Shown: in pieces, positions 11,696 through 20,708 of the stretch
Position numbering within the stretch: position 1 is the first letter of the stretch
Layout of the letters: every line of letters begins with the position of its first letter
Source of the DNA: Marinicella meishanensis
GTDB lineage: Bacteria > Pseudomonadota > Gammaproteobacteria > Xanthomonadales > Marinicellaceae
DNA: 64,000 bases
Assembly (NCBI RefSeq): GCF_019931145.1
Contig: NZ_JAIOUV010000006.1
Span: 62,001-126,000 of the forward strand
Direction of reading: 5' to 3'
The notes under the pieces: generated by a model
Database searches by the model: none
What the model was told of the DNA's origin: nothing
Seen by the model: the letters and a program-made list of their open reading frames with translations, nothing else
Made by a program: the position numbers and the translations under genes

Positions 11696-11872
11696 GCGTA
11701 TCTCCGATTATCAGTGTGTTCATCACGATAACTGATGGGCGCTTATTGTGGGTCGGCTTTGCGATGAACGGAAAGAAATAAAGGTTCAATGCCAATATTG
11801 TTGCACTGCACCCACGAGATTTTGACAAGGTGCATGATAACTTGACGCCATCTTCAGTTTACAGGGATCAAA

Positions 11873-12361
11873 ATGAACAAAATTCAACTGATGGTGGGCT
11901 TGGTGGCGTGGTTGTTGTTGTGCTTTGCCGCTTCGTTCATCGGAGCATTGGCGGCCTTCAACGCCCCCGAAATATACGGCCAGATGACCCAGCCGGAATG
12001 GGCCCCGCCAGCTTGGTTGTTTGGCCCGGTGTGGACCACTTTGTATGCCATGATGGCGGTGGCGGCTTGGCTGGTGTGGCAGCGCGGTGGGTTCAACCAG
12101 AACCGCTTGGCTTTGGGGGTCTTCTTGCTGCAGCTGGCACTGAATGCATTGTGGAGTTGGTTGTTTTTTGCCTGGTTGCAAGGGGCTTGGTCGGTGTTGA
12201 ACATTGGTCTGTTATGGGTCATGATTGCGGTCACCATTGTTTTGTTTTGGCGGGTCAATCGCTGGGCCGGGATGTTGCTGATACCCTATTTAGTCTGGGT
12301 CAGTTTTGCCACCGCATTGAACACCGCCATGTGGCAATTGAACCCAAACATATTGGGTTAA
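11873..12361 (+). CDS. tspO: TspO/MBR family tryptophan-rich sensory protein
   Basis: 162 residues with five hydrophobic helices. The hallmark WAPPAWLFGPVWTTLYAMM lies near residues 43-61, with further tryptophans (NALWSWLFF) typical of TspO, an inner- or outer-membrane protein that binds porphyrins and is linked to oxidative stress and tetrapyrrole handling. The length is normal. AGGGATCAAA precedes the ATG. Its TAA stop is followed in the same frame by a headless beta-helix coding remnant, which suggests a deletion brought unrelated sequence up to the tspO stop. The nearby katG and hydrolase are not in an operon with it. Confidence 0.95.
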   Translation: MNKIQLMVGLVAWLLLCFAASFIGALAAFNAPEIYGQMTQPEWAPPAWLFGPVWTTLYAMMAVAAWLVWQRGGFNQNRLALGVFLLQLALNALWSWLFFAWLQGAWSVLNIGLLWVMIAVTIVLFWRVNRWAGMLLIPYLVWVSFATALNTAMWQLNPNILG

Positions 12362-13357
12362 AGATGTCACCTTTGTCGCAATTTGAACTTGCTGGATTCC
12401 ACCATCAACGACAATTATTCCGGTGGGGTGGCGGATTTGATTTCAACCAACTCTTCGGTGATCAATTCAACCATTGATGGCAACCAACAAGTCATCGGCC
12501 AATTCTCTGACAACTGCGGGGTTTTGAATTCCATCCGCAGTTTGGGCTTTGAAATGAGAAACTCCTCCATCAGCAACAACAACCTGCCCGTGCGGGCTGC
12601 CGTTGATCTGTGGGTGACCAATATGGCCACCATAGAAAACAGCGCCATTTCTGGCAACACAGCGCAAGCCGCCGGTGGCATGATCATCTATGACTATAAC
12701 CGCAAATTGCTCAATCAAATTTCACATACCACCGTTAACAACAACGAAGGCTATGGGTCTGGTGGGGTGTATGTCACAGCGCAACAATCCGGCGTGTTGG
12801 CAATCAGCCACACCATCACCTCTGGCAACACCCAGTTGGTACCATCACCCGGTCCATCATTAAATCCCAGTGTGGTGAGCGGACAGTTGTTGTCGCAGCA
12901 GGATTTCAGTGAAGTGGGTCAAGGCGCCATCGTCAATGTCGGCGGTGCCACACCGAATGACCTGTATGGCACAGCCTATGTGCCAATGGACTCATTCAAG
13001 GTCATCGATCAAAACGGCGATGGCGACACCGCTGGTGGTGTGTTGTTGGGTCCTGGTGACACCATTCCACCAGGGGCGACCAGCACGGTGATTGACGGGC
13101 TGGCCGACAACGGTGGCGACAGCCAAACCCACATGCCGGTCGAAGGCGGCTTGGCGGTGGATGGCGGTACGCCGTTCAATTATTTGCCACATGAAGACCA
13201 AAATTATCGCATCCGACCCTGGGATGGCGATGGTGACACCACAGAGGTTTGTGATGTCGGCGCGGTTGAGTTCCGCTCAGTCACTGAAAGCGATTTGATT
13301 TTCAAAGATGGGTTCCAAGCCACCATCTTGATCCGGCGAACTCTGGTCAAAAACTGA
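12362..13357 (+). pseudogene. 5'-truncated parallel beta-helix (polymorphic-repeat) secreted protein
   Basis: The open frame starts directly after the tspO stop and could only begin at a TTG (12383), giving 324 residues without a signal peptide or ribosome binding site. The sequence consists of beta-helix rungs (DSTINDNYSGG, NSTIDGN, NSSISNNNL, NSAISGNTA, HTTVNNNEGYGSGGVYV) that normally follow a long N-terminal part. The C-terminus contains ESDLIFKDGF, the terminal motif seen in other secreted proteins here, but it reads on for 14 more residues because the usual FE-stop has changed to FQ. Truncation at the 5' end and a decayed tail both argue for a remnant. A leaderless protein fused by read-through cannot be wholly excluded. 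Confidence 0.75.
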
Positions 13358-13378
13358 TTCATTGAGTTGAATCCATCA

Positions 13379-13406
13379 AAAGGCATGCCCCGGCATGCCT
13401 TTTTTT
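13379..13406 (+). terminator. Intrinsic terminator after the beta-helix remnant
   Basis: AGGCATGCC and GGCATGCCT form a perfect nine-base stem with a two-base spacer, followed by a run of T. It follows the plus-strand stop at 13357. Confidence 0.9.
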
Positions 13407-13423
13407 GTGCCCTGAAACAGCCC

Positions 13424-13462
13424 AAAAAAAACGCCTGCTGCTCTATTGAGACAACAGGCGTC
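13424..13462 (-). terminator. Intrinsic terminator of the FN3 protein gene
   Basis: On the minus strand ACGCCTGTTGTCTC and GAGCAGCAGGCGT form a stem with a short AATA loop and are followed by eight T residues, 21 bases after the stop of the FN3 gene. Confidence 0.88.
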
Positions 13463-13482
13463 CAACGGGGAGAATGGATTGT

Positions 13483-14919
13483 TTATTCGAAGCGGCCGCG
13501 GAAAATGCGATCGCCTTTCCAGCCATAGACGGTGGGTGACTGGGTGCCACAACCGGTGGCCGCCGAACAACTGGACACGCTGTACCACCAAATGTCCCAG
13601 ATCTGACCGGGGGCAAAATGGGTGTAGCTGTTGCCAGTCACGTTGATGTTGTAAGGCAAACCGGTGGTGGGGATGATGGTCACGTTGTATGAGGTGGCAC
13701 CTGCCACGGCACTCCAATTCACCACAATGCGGTCATCGAAGGTGCCTTGGGTGGCGGTGACGGTGCTGGGTGGTTGCAATGCGGTGTTGGCGGCAAAACC
13801 AGTATCCAGTGCGCTGTGATTGCCACAACCCCATTGGTTACAAGCCCGCACCGAGTATTCGTAAGACAGACCAGGAATGGCTGCGGTGTCATCGGAGGTG
13901 GTGCCTTGGATGTTGGTGTTCCAAGGCGTCCAGCTGCTTTGGCCTGGATCGCGACGATACAAGGCATAAGATGAGGCATCCGAAACCGCCGACCAGGTAA
14001 CCCGCACGCGATCAGTGAAGGTGCCGTCAGTGGCACTGACGTTGGTCGGGGTGGCTGGTGGGTTACCTGATTCCACATAGGTTTCGTCTATGCTGAAAGC
14101 CCGGGTGGCACCTGGCATGCTGGTGGTGTTGAAACCGCTGGCTGTGAAATAACTGCTCACGCTGGTCAAACTGTCCAAATCCAGTATCCGAATGCTGCTG
14201 TCGGTGGCGGCATAGTACAGGTAATGTTGACCGGCAGGCCATCTGACGATGTCAAAGTAACGCTCTTGACCTGGGTTGCCACCAAATTGGACACTGAACG
14301 GGATTTGCACGCCGGTGTAGCCCATGTTGGATTGGCTGGGGTTGAATTGGCGGAATGAACCGTCGGCAGCGGCGTACCACAAATAGCCATAGTCATCCAC
14401 GGCCAAGTGACGGCGGTTGCCGGGATTGGGTTCGCTGGTGCCCCACACGGTGAAGGGGATGGTGTACATGAAGCTGTTGCTCACCAAGTTGTAGACTTTG
14501 ACATCACCTTGTGAGGTGGCGATGTACAAGCGGCGGTTGTTTTCGTCCACCGCCAAGGTTCTGATGGCACCATAAAAACCGTCGTTGATGTCATTGATGA
14601 TGGGGCCGGCACTGCCCGATGCCCAGTCGATCGAATGCACGTGGTTGTCTGATGCGGCATACCACATCAAGCCAGCCACGCGGTCATAAGCGATGTTGCG
14701 TGATGTGGCTGAAAGCGGTGGGGTGCCAAAGAAAGCAAATGGTCCCAGTTGTGGACCAGTGTAAGGGCCAACGGTCATGTTACGCCCCATCAAGCTGCCA
14801 TCTTCCAAGGAATAAAAGATCACACCCAAGGCTTGGGCTTGGGTTAAAGCGGTCAATAAAAACAGCGTTAAGCCCAAAGTGAATCGTTTAAAAATGTTGT
14901 TTACTTGTTGGTTTTTCAT
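13483..14919 (-). CDS. Secreted beta-propeller/FN3 protein ending in an IFxxxFE motif
   Basis: 478 residues. A signal peptide (hydrophobic LGLTLFLLTALTQAQA, cleaved near residue 31) is followed by a propeller-like region to about residue 290 and then two FN3 domains (PPATPTNVSATDGTF and LQPPSTVTATQGTF mark their starts). The protein ends exactly with GDRIFRGRFE, matching the terminal motif of the beta-helix protein at 22-24 kb. AGGAGATACC precedes the ATG. Cysteine pairs (CNQWGCG, CSAATGCG) in the FN3 domains suggest an oxidising, extracytoplasmic location. Function unknown; a surface or matrix binding role is inferred. Single gene with its own terminator. Confidence 0.88.
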   Translation of the reverse strand: MKNQQVNNIFKRFTLGLTLFLLTALTQAQALGVIFYSLEDGSLMGRNMTVGPYTGPQLGPFAFFGTPPLSATSRNIAYDRVAGLMWYAASDNHVHSIDWASGSAGPIINDINDGFYGAIRTLAVDENNRRLYIATSQGDVKVYNLVSNSFMYTIPFTVWGTSEPNPGNRRHLAVDDYGYLWYAAADGSFRQFNPSQSNMGYTGVQIPFSVQFGGNPGQERYFDIVRWPAGQHYLYYAATDSSIRILDLDSLTSVSSYFTASGFNTTSMPGATRAFSIDETYVESGNPPATPTNVSATDGTFTDRVRVTWSAVSDASSYALYRRDPGQSSWTPWNTNIQGTTSDDTAAIPGLSYEYSVRACNQWGCGNHSALDTGFAANTALQPPSTVTATQGTFDDRIVVNWSAVAGATSYNVTIIPTTGLPYNINVTGNSYTHFAPGQIWDIWWYSVSSCSAATGCGTQSPTVYGWKGDRIFRGRFE

Positions 14920-15262
14920 GGTATCTCCTGTTTGGTTTCGGCCCGTTTTTTGTGGGGGATGAAACTGGTTGTGCGTTCATAGATATATGCGACGTGAAGA
15001 AATAAGGTGCGCCAAAATTAACCGTGACACAGTTCTCAGAAAAATAAGAAAATCGCTGTTTTTCGGGTGCTTTGCTCATTTTTTTCAAGAAAAATGGCGT
15101 GGTTGTGTGCTGCTTGGACGGGTTTTGCATCAACAAACAGGCCATGCCGGCTGGTCAGATTTAAACCATTTCGGTGAAACGATGGGTTTTTGCGATGAAT
15201 TGAAGGAACTAATGTGATCAAACTGTTTATACTGGGGATGATGAATCAAATGCCATCACTTT
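14920..15262. other. Intergenic region between divergent genes
   Basis: 343 bases separate the divergent FN3 and LytS-type genes, so both promoters should lie here. I see no repeat of the families found elsewhere, no convincing ORF and no promoter I can place with confidence. Confidence 0.6.
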
Positions 15263-16330
15263 ATGCTCAAAGAGAAACTTCTGAATAACAAAAACTATCA
15301 ATTTTTTGCCCTCAACACAGCTGGCTGGGTGGGTTATTGTCTGACCTCTTATGTGGGTTTGTATTACTGGGACAAGCCAGCCAAGTATTACTACATGTTG
15401 CTGCTGGGTTCAGTGATGGGTTTTGTGATCACCATATTCTTGCGCTTGATTTACCGCCGAATATGGCATTTTTCCATTGTAAACATTGTATTGATGGTGT
15501 TATTCATCAGCTACATCTCTTCCTTGATTTGGGTGGTGCCCTACAACATTGCCTTTTATGAGTGGTTCAAAGGCGGCTGGAAGCCGGAGAGCTGGACCAA
15601 CTACTTTATGGGCGGCCCCAATATTTTTTATATCTTGTTGTGCTGGAGTTGTTTGTATTTTGGCATCAAGTTTTATCAAGGCATGCAACAAGCCAGCCAG
15701 AAAGCACTCAAAGCCAACGCCTTGGCCCACCAAGCCCAATTGAAAATGCTGCGCTACCAATTGAACCCGCATTTTTTGTTCAACACTTTGAACGCCATTT
15801 CTACCTTGATACTGGACAACAGCACCAAAAGGGCGAATGAAATGGTGATTCGCTTGTCCAACTTCCTGCGCCATTCCTTGGACAACGATCCCATGCAAAA
15901 AGTGACATTGGAACAAGAGGTGATGACTTTGGAGTTGTACTTGGGCATTGAGAAGGTGCGCTTTGAAGACCACCTGAAGTTGGATTTCCAAATCGAAGAA
16001 GCGGCGAAAATGGCTTTGATTCCCAGTTTGATTTTGCAACCTTTGGTTGAAAATTCAATCAAATACGCCATCACCCAGTCCGAATCCGGTGGCACCATCA
16101 GCTTTCAAGCCAAGGTGTTTGGCAATGAACTGCTGATGGAGCTGAAGGATGATGGGCCTGGGGTCGAGTTGATCAATGGCGATTTGCCCTGTGGTCGTGG
16201 GGTGGGTGTCCGCAACACCCGTGAACGGTTGGTGCAGCTGTATGCCGAGGGCCATGGCTTCACCATCAGCAACGCCGAACCCCATGGTTTACAAATCAAC
16301 ATCAGGTTGCCTTATGAAAGAGAACAATGA
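15263..16330 (+). CDS. LytS/YehU-type membrane sensor histidine kinase
   Basis: 355 residues. Four hydrophobic segments lie between residues 12 and 135 with no large periplasmic domain. A short coiled linker leads to the His_kinase (PF06580-type) motif LRYQLNPHFLFNTLNAIS with the phosphoacceptor histidine, then the ATPase motifs PLVENSIKYAI (N box), DDGPGV (G1) and GRGVGVRNTRERL (G2). Kinases of this group pair with LytTR response regulators; the next gene encodes one and overlaps this gene by 17 bases. No clear ribosome binding site precedes the ATG. The RND pump genes follow downstream and may be a target, which is inference. Confidence 0.93.
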   Translation: MLKEKLLNNKNYQFFALNTAGWVGYCLTSYVGLYYWDKPAKYYYMLLLGSVMGFVITIFLRLIYRRIWHFSIVNIVLMVLFISYISSLIWVVPYNIAFYEWFKGGWKPESWTNYFMGGPNIFYILLCWSCLYFGIKFYQGMQQASQKALKANALAHQAQLKMLRYQLNPHFLFNTLNAISTLILDNSTKRANEMVIRLSNFLRHSLDNDPMQKVTLEQEVMTLELYLGIEKVRFEDHLKLDFQIEEAAKMALIPSLILQPLVENSIKYAITQSESGGTISFQAKVFGNELLMELKDDGPGVELINGDLPCGRGVGVRNTRERLVQLYAEGHGFTISNAEPHGLQINIRLPYEREQ

Positions 16331-17159
16331 CACACAGCCCCATGAGGGCAAAACCATTCGCACCATGATCGTCGATGATGAGCTGTTGGCCCGTCGCGGC
16401 CTGTCCCTGCGTTTGGATCATTATGCCGACATTGAGTTGGTCGCCGAATGTGCCAATGGCCGCGAAGCCTTGGCAAAAATTGCCGAATTGTCGCCGGACT
16501 TGGTCTTTCTGGACATTCAAATGCCAGGCATCAATGGCTTTGATGTGGTGGAACAAATGCAATCTGATGACATGCCTTTGGTGGTGTTTGTCACCGCGTT
16601 TGATAAGTATGCGGTGGAAGCGTTTGAAGTCCATGCGGTTGATTATGTGCTCAAGCCGATCGAAGATTGCCGGTTGGAAACTGCCATCAATCGGGTGCGC
16701 CAACAAATGCAACAGTCTGATGTCAACAACCAAAAGCAACGCTTGATGGATTTGATCACCAACATCACCGGCAAAGATCCGGCCCAAATCGATCAGTTGC
16801 TACAAAATGGTCATGATTTGAGTGGCCAGTACCCGGAAAAATTGTCGATCAAAGACTCTGGCCGCACCACCTTGATCCCAGTCAAGGACATTACCTGGAT
16901 CGAAGCGGCCGGGGATTACATGTGCATCCACAGCAACAACCCCAAACAAGTCAATGTGTTGCGCAGCACCATGAAAGAATTGGAAAGCAAGCTCAATCCA
17001 GCTTTGTTTCAACGCGTGCACCGCTCCACCATGGTTAACATTGACTGCATCCAGAAAATCTGTTCACACATCAACGGCGAGTACTTTTTGATCTTGGATG
17101 ACGAGTCCAAAATCAAAATGAGCCGATCCTACCGCAGCAAAATCAAACACATCATTTGA
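16314..17159 (+). CDS. LytTR-family response regulator
   Basis: 281 residues from the ATG at 16314, chosen because the receiver domain starts just after it; a longer frame upstream would be out-of-frame kinase sequence. The receiver has the acidic pair in IVDDE (D21, D22), phosphoacceptor D67 in LVFLDIQMPG, and a conserved Lys in VLKPIED. A C-terminal LytTR DNA-binding domain (about residues 180-281) contains IPVKDITWIEAAGDYMCIH and FQRVHRSTMVNI. It overlaps the kinase gene, so the two are made together. LytTR regulators bind paired direct repeats in target promoters. The target is unknown, but the next genes downstream on the same strand encode an RND efflux pump. Confidence 0.95.
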   Translation: MKENNDTQPHEGKTIRTMIVDDELLARRGLSLRLDHYADIELVAECANGREALAKIAELSPDLVFLDIQMPGINGFDVVEQMQSDDMPLVVFVTAFDKYAVEAFEVHAVDYVLKPIEDCRLETAINRVRQQMQQSDVNNQKQRLMDLITNITGKDPAQIDQLLQNGHDLSGQYPEKLSIKDSGRTTLIPVKDITWIEAAGDYMCIHSNNPKQVNVLRSTMKELESKLNPALFQRVHRSTMVNIDCIQKICSHINGEYFLILDDESKIKMSRSYRSKIKHII

Positions 17160-17178
17160 CCATTTAGATGATTTAATA

Positions 17179-17400
17179 TGGTCATCCCGAGCGGAGTCGG
17201 TCGCTTCCGCTTCCATGCTCAGGCGACACACCTATTTCCATGTAGGCGCCGGTCTCTGATCCAGTCTCGACTCAAGCACTGACATCCATGTAGGCGCCGG
17301 TCTCTGATCCTGTCTCGACTCAAGCACCGACATCCATGTAGGCGCCGGTCTCTGATCCAGTCTCGACTCAAGCACTGACATCCATGTAGGCGAGTGGGGA
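17179..17400. repeat. Composite repeat element A (three 48-bp units, decayed ends)
   Basis: Begins with GTCATCCCGAGCGGAGTCGG and contains three adjacent, almost identical 48-bp units at 17247-17294, 17295-17342 and 17343-17390 (each starts CGCCGGTCTCTGATCC and ends CATCCATGTAGG). They are the reverse complement of the units in elements D, E and F. The right-hand terminal repeat is not recognisable, so this copy seems decayed. It lies in the 438-bp spacer between the response regulator and the RND permease; the rest of that spacer shows nothing else I can name. Confidence 0.85.
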
Positions 17401-17597
17401 CTGAGGGGGGTGTTTGAGGGCCAAAGGACCTTCACTGTGCGGCATGATTGTTGGCTACATACCCTGCCAGAAGTCATGTATGCCGTCGTTTGCGAGGTAT
17501 TTCATCGCAAATTCAATGCGCTTGATCGCAAGCGGCTGTCATCAGTCCCACAAAAAATGGATGATGGAATCATCTTTTTATATGGTGGGCAAGCAGC

Positions 17598-20500
17598 ATG
17601 AAATTGACGGCATTTGCACTGAAGAACCCCGCGGCCATCGGCATTGGTTTGATTTTCATCGTGATCGTCGGTGTGATCAGTTTGTTTAAACTGCCGGTGC
17701 AACTGTTTCCGGATATTGAACGCCCCAGGATTTCAATCCAAACCAATTGGCGTTCTGCTTCCCCCCAAGAAGTCGAATCTGAACTGGTTGAGCCTCAGGA
17801 ACAAATCCTGCGAGGCATTCCTGGCTTGGCCTCAATGAGTGCATTCGCCAATCGCGGTAATTCCTGGATCAATCTGGAATTCGGCGTCGACACCAACATG
17901 GAACAAACGCTGATCGAAGTGATCAGCCGCATGACCCGGTTACCACCACTGCCCGCAGATGCCACCCCTCCTCGAATCATGCTCGGTGGCTTTGGCGGTG
18001 GTGGTCCGGCCTTAACTTGGTTCTTTTTGCAAACCTTGCCAGGCAACGAACAACCGGTTTATGACTACTTCGAATACGTCAATTCAACCATCCGGCCACG
18101 ACTGGAAAGCATTCCTGGGGTGTCCAGTGTACAAACTTTTGATAACAACAATGCCGAAGAAATTCACATTCGGTTTGATCCAGTCAAGGCCATTGAATAT
18201 GGCATCCAAATTCCGCAACTGGTCAATGCCGTTTCACTGAGCAATGATGTCACCGGCGGATTTGTCGATGTGGGAAAGCGACAATATACCTTACGCTTCA
18301 GTGGTAAGTACCCCATCGAACAACTCAGCGAGCTGACTTTGGCAGCCGTTGATGGCAGCCGCATCCGTTTAGGTGACATCGCCGTGGTCGAGCGTTATCG
18401 CAACGACCGCTTCAATCGCGCCATCCAGAATGGCAACCCGGCATTCAGCATCCGCATCGACAAAGCCAATGGCGCCAATGTGTTGGCCACCCTGGAACGG
18501 GTCAAAGCCGAAGTCGACGCCATCAATGAAGACATCCTGGCCGACGAACAGTTGGTCATGGTGCAGTCATTTGATGCTTCGGTGTTCATTTATCGGGCCA
18601 TCAACCTGGTGACCAACAACTTGTTCGCTGGGGTGGTGTTGTCCTTGTCGGTGTTGTGGTTGTTCATCCGCCGTGGGCGCCCGACTTTGATCATCGCGGT
18701 GGCCATACCGGTGTCGCTGTTGGTGACCTTTGTGGTGTTGAACGCCCTGGGGCGCTCCTTGAACGTCATTTCTTTGGCGGGTTTGGCCTTTGCCGTGGGC
18801 ATGGTGTTGGATGCGGCCATTGTGGTGTTGGAAAACATCCTGCGGCTGCGTGAAGGTGGGGATTCCAAGCACGACAGCTCCTTGTTGGGCACTTCGCAAG
18901 TTTGGGGTGCACTGTTGGCCTCTACCACCACCACGGTGGCGATCTTCTTACCCGTGTTTTTTCTGCAAGGTGTCGAAGGCCAGCTGTTCGGTGACTTGGC
19001 ATTGACCATTGCCATCGCCGTAGCGGTCTCATTGCTGGTGGCGGTGGTGCTGTTGCCCTTGCTGGCCAAAACCTGGATCAAAGAAAATCAATTGAATGAC
19101 CGCCTGGCCCACCGTTGGCAACAAATCACCGCCGGGGTGATGCGCTTGACCTCGAGCCACAAAAAACGCCTGGTGTTGGCCTTCAGCTTGATGGTGATTC
19201 CAGTGGGCATCACCTGGTATGCGGTGCCCACATTGGATTACTTGCCACCGGTGAAACGTGATGCGGTGGATGCCAATTTGCGCTTTCCACCGGGGGCCAA
19301 CATGGAAACCATCAAACGCGAAGTGGTTGACCCCATTGTGGCCAGACTGAAACCATACATGGACCATGAACAGCAGCCATACTTGAAAAACTACTACATT
19401 TTCTATGGCCCCGGTGGCGGTGGCATGGGCATTCGCGCTTTGGATCAGTCAAGGGTCAATGAGCTGTTGGATGTGGTACTCAATGAAGTGCTGGTTGACC
19501 TGCCTGACACCAATGCTTTTGCCTCTCAGGGCAACTTGTTCGGTGGCTTCAACGGCGGACGTTCGGTGTCCATGCACCTGCAGTCCAAAGATGATCGGGC
19601 GCTGTTGGAAGTGGCCCGGTCGGGCATTGAGTGGATTGAGGCGGCCATTCCAGGGGCCCAAGTGCAACCCAGTCCGGGACTGGATTTGGCCGAACCTGAA
19701 ATTCGCCTGACACCCAATGACCGAGAAATTTTTGAACAAGGCTGGACCCGCCGTGACTTGAGTGCGGTGGTGCGCACCTTGGGTGATGGTTTGTATGTGG
19801 GTGAACACTTTGATGGCAGCAAACGCATCAACATGATCCTGCGGGCCGATGGCTGGCAAGCGCCGGAAGAATTGGCTGATGTGCCGATTGTCACCGCCGC
19901 TGGCAACATCAAGCAAGTGGGGCAGTTGGTCGACATCAGCCGCACCGTGGGTCCGAGCAACTTGCGCCGCATCAATGGCGAACGCACGGTTTCACTGGAC
20001 ATCGTGCCACCGGATGGGTGGTCTTTGGAACAAACCATCGCGGAATTGGAATCGTCGGTGGAACCCCAAATGCGGGGCATTATGCCCGATGATGGCGTCA
20101 TCTTGTATGGCAACAACGTCAGTCAGTTACAGTCGACCATTCAAGTGATGAGTCAAAACTTTGCCTTTGCCTTGCTGATTCTGTTTTTACTGATGGCCGG
20201 TTTGTTCCGCTCAGCCAAAGACAGTTTGTTGGTGCTGGTGACGGTGCCATTGGCCACGGTGGGTGGGGTGTTGGCCTTGCAATTATTGAACCGCTTCGTG
20301 TTTCAACCGCTGGACTTATTGACCATGATTGGTTTTGTGATTCTGCTGGGCTTGGTGGTGAACAACGCCATTTTGTTGGTGCACCACACGCGTATGGCAG
20401 AACGGGCCGGTAAATTGCGTCAGCAAGCCGTTGAACAAGCCTTGCGGCTGCGGCTGCGGCCCATTTTTATGAGCACACTGACCAGCTTCTTTGGCATGTT

Positions 20501-20708
20501 GCCGTTGTTGTTGGTGCCTGGTGAGGGCAGTGTGATTTATCGAGGATTGGCGGCCGTGATTGTGGGAGGTCTTGGCGTCAGTACTTTATTCACCATCGTG
20601 TTGTTGCCTTGTTTACTGCAACTCCAACGCAGCGACTTCGGTGTGTTGACCCAGAGAGAAAAGCGCTTCACTTCAACCTCAGCTGAACCCCATGGAGAAG
20701 CCTTATGA
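17598..20708 (+). CDS. RND-family efflux transporter permease
   Basis: 1036 residues, the normal length for AcrB-like inner-membrane permeases, which export small molecules using the proton gradient as part of a tripartite complex. Twelve membrane helices in the usual 1+5+1+5 pattern with two large periplasmic loops are evident. FAVGMVLDAAIVVLENILR in the fourth helix carries the proton-relay region, slightly altered from the usual VDDAIVVVEN (one Asp replaced by Leu-Asp-Ala). KLPVQLFPDIERPRI near the N-terminus is typical. The stop overlaps the start of the adaptor gene by four bases (ATGA). No outer-membrane channel gene lies nearby, so a channel encoded elsewhere is expected. Substrate unknown. 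Confidence 0.95.
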   Translation: MKLTAFALKNPAAIGIGLIFIVIVGVISLFKLPVQLFPDIERPRISIQTNWRSASPQEVESELVEPQEQILRGIPGLASMSAFANRGNSWINLEFGVDTNMEQTLIEVISRMTRLPPLPADATPPRIMLGGFGGGGPALTWFFLQTLPGNEQPVYDYFEYVNSTIRPRLESIPGVSSVQTFDNNNAEEIHIRFDPVKAIEYGIQIPQLVNAVSLSNDVTGGFVDVGKRQYTLRFSGKYPIEQLSELTLAAVDGSRIRLGDIAVVERYRNDRFNRAIQNGNPAFSIRIDKANGANVLATLERVKAEVDAINEDILADEQLVMVQSFDASVFIYRAINLVTNNLFAGVVLSLSVLWLFIRRGRPTLIIAVAIPVSLLVTFVVLNALGRSLNVISLAGLAFAVGMVLDAAIVVLENILRLREGGDSKHDSSLLGTSQVWGALLASTTTTVAIFLPVFFLQGVEGQLFGDLALTIAIAVAVSLLVAVVLLPLLAKTWIKENQLNDRLAHRWQQITAGVMRLTSSHKKRLVLAFSLMVIPVGITWYAVPTLDYLPPVKRDAVDANLRFPPGANMETIKREVVDPIVARLKPYMDHEQQPYLKNYYIFYGPGGGGMGIRALDQSRVNELLDVVLNEVLVDLPDTNAFASQGNLFGGFNGGRSVSMHLQSKDDRALLEVARSGIEWIEAAIPGAQVQPSPGLDLAEPEIRLTPNDREIFEQGWTRRDLSAVVRTLGDGLYVGEHFDGSKRINMILRADGWQAPEELADVPIVTAAGNIKQVGQLVDISRTVGPSNLRRINGERTVSLDIVPPDGWSLEQTIAELESSVEPQMRGIMPDDGVILYGNNVSQLQSTIQVMSQNFAFALLILFLLMAGLFRSAKDSLLVLVTVPLATVGGVLALQLLNRFVFQPLDLLTMIGFVILLGLVVNNAILLVHHTRMAERAGKLRQQAVEQALRLRLRPIFMSTLTSFFGMLPLLLVPGEGSVIYRGLAAVIVGGLGVSTLFTIVLLPCLLQLQRSDFGVLTQREKRFTSTSAEPHGEAL

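Noticed and set aside
17247-17390. CRISPR-like array of 48-bp repeats (also in D, E and F)
   Set aside because: The units follow each other directly with no unique spacers, and no cas gene is present. They are minisatellite units inside a composite element.
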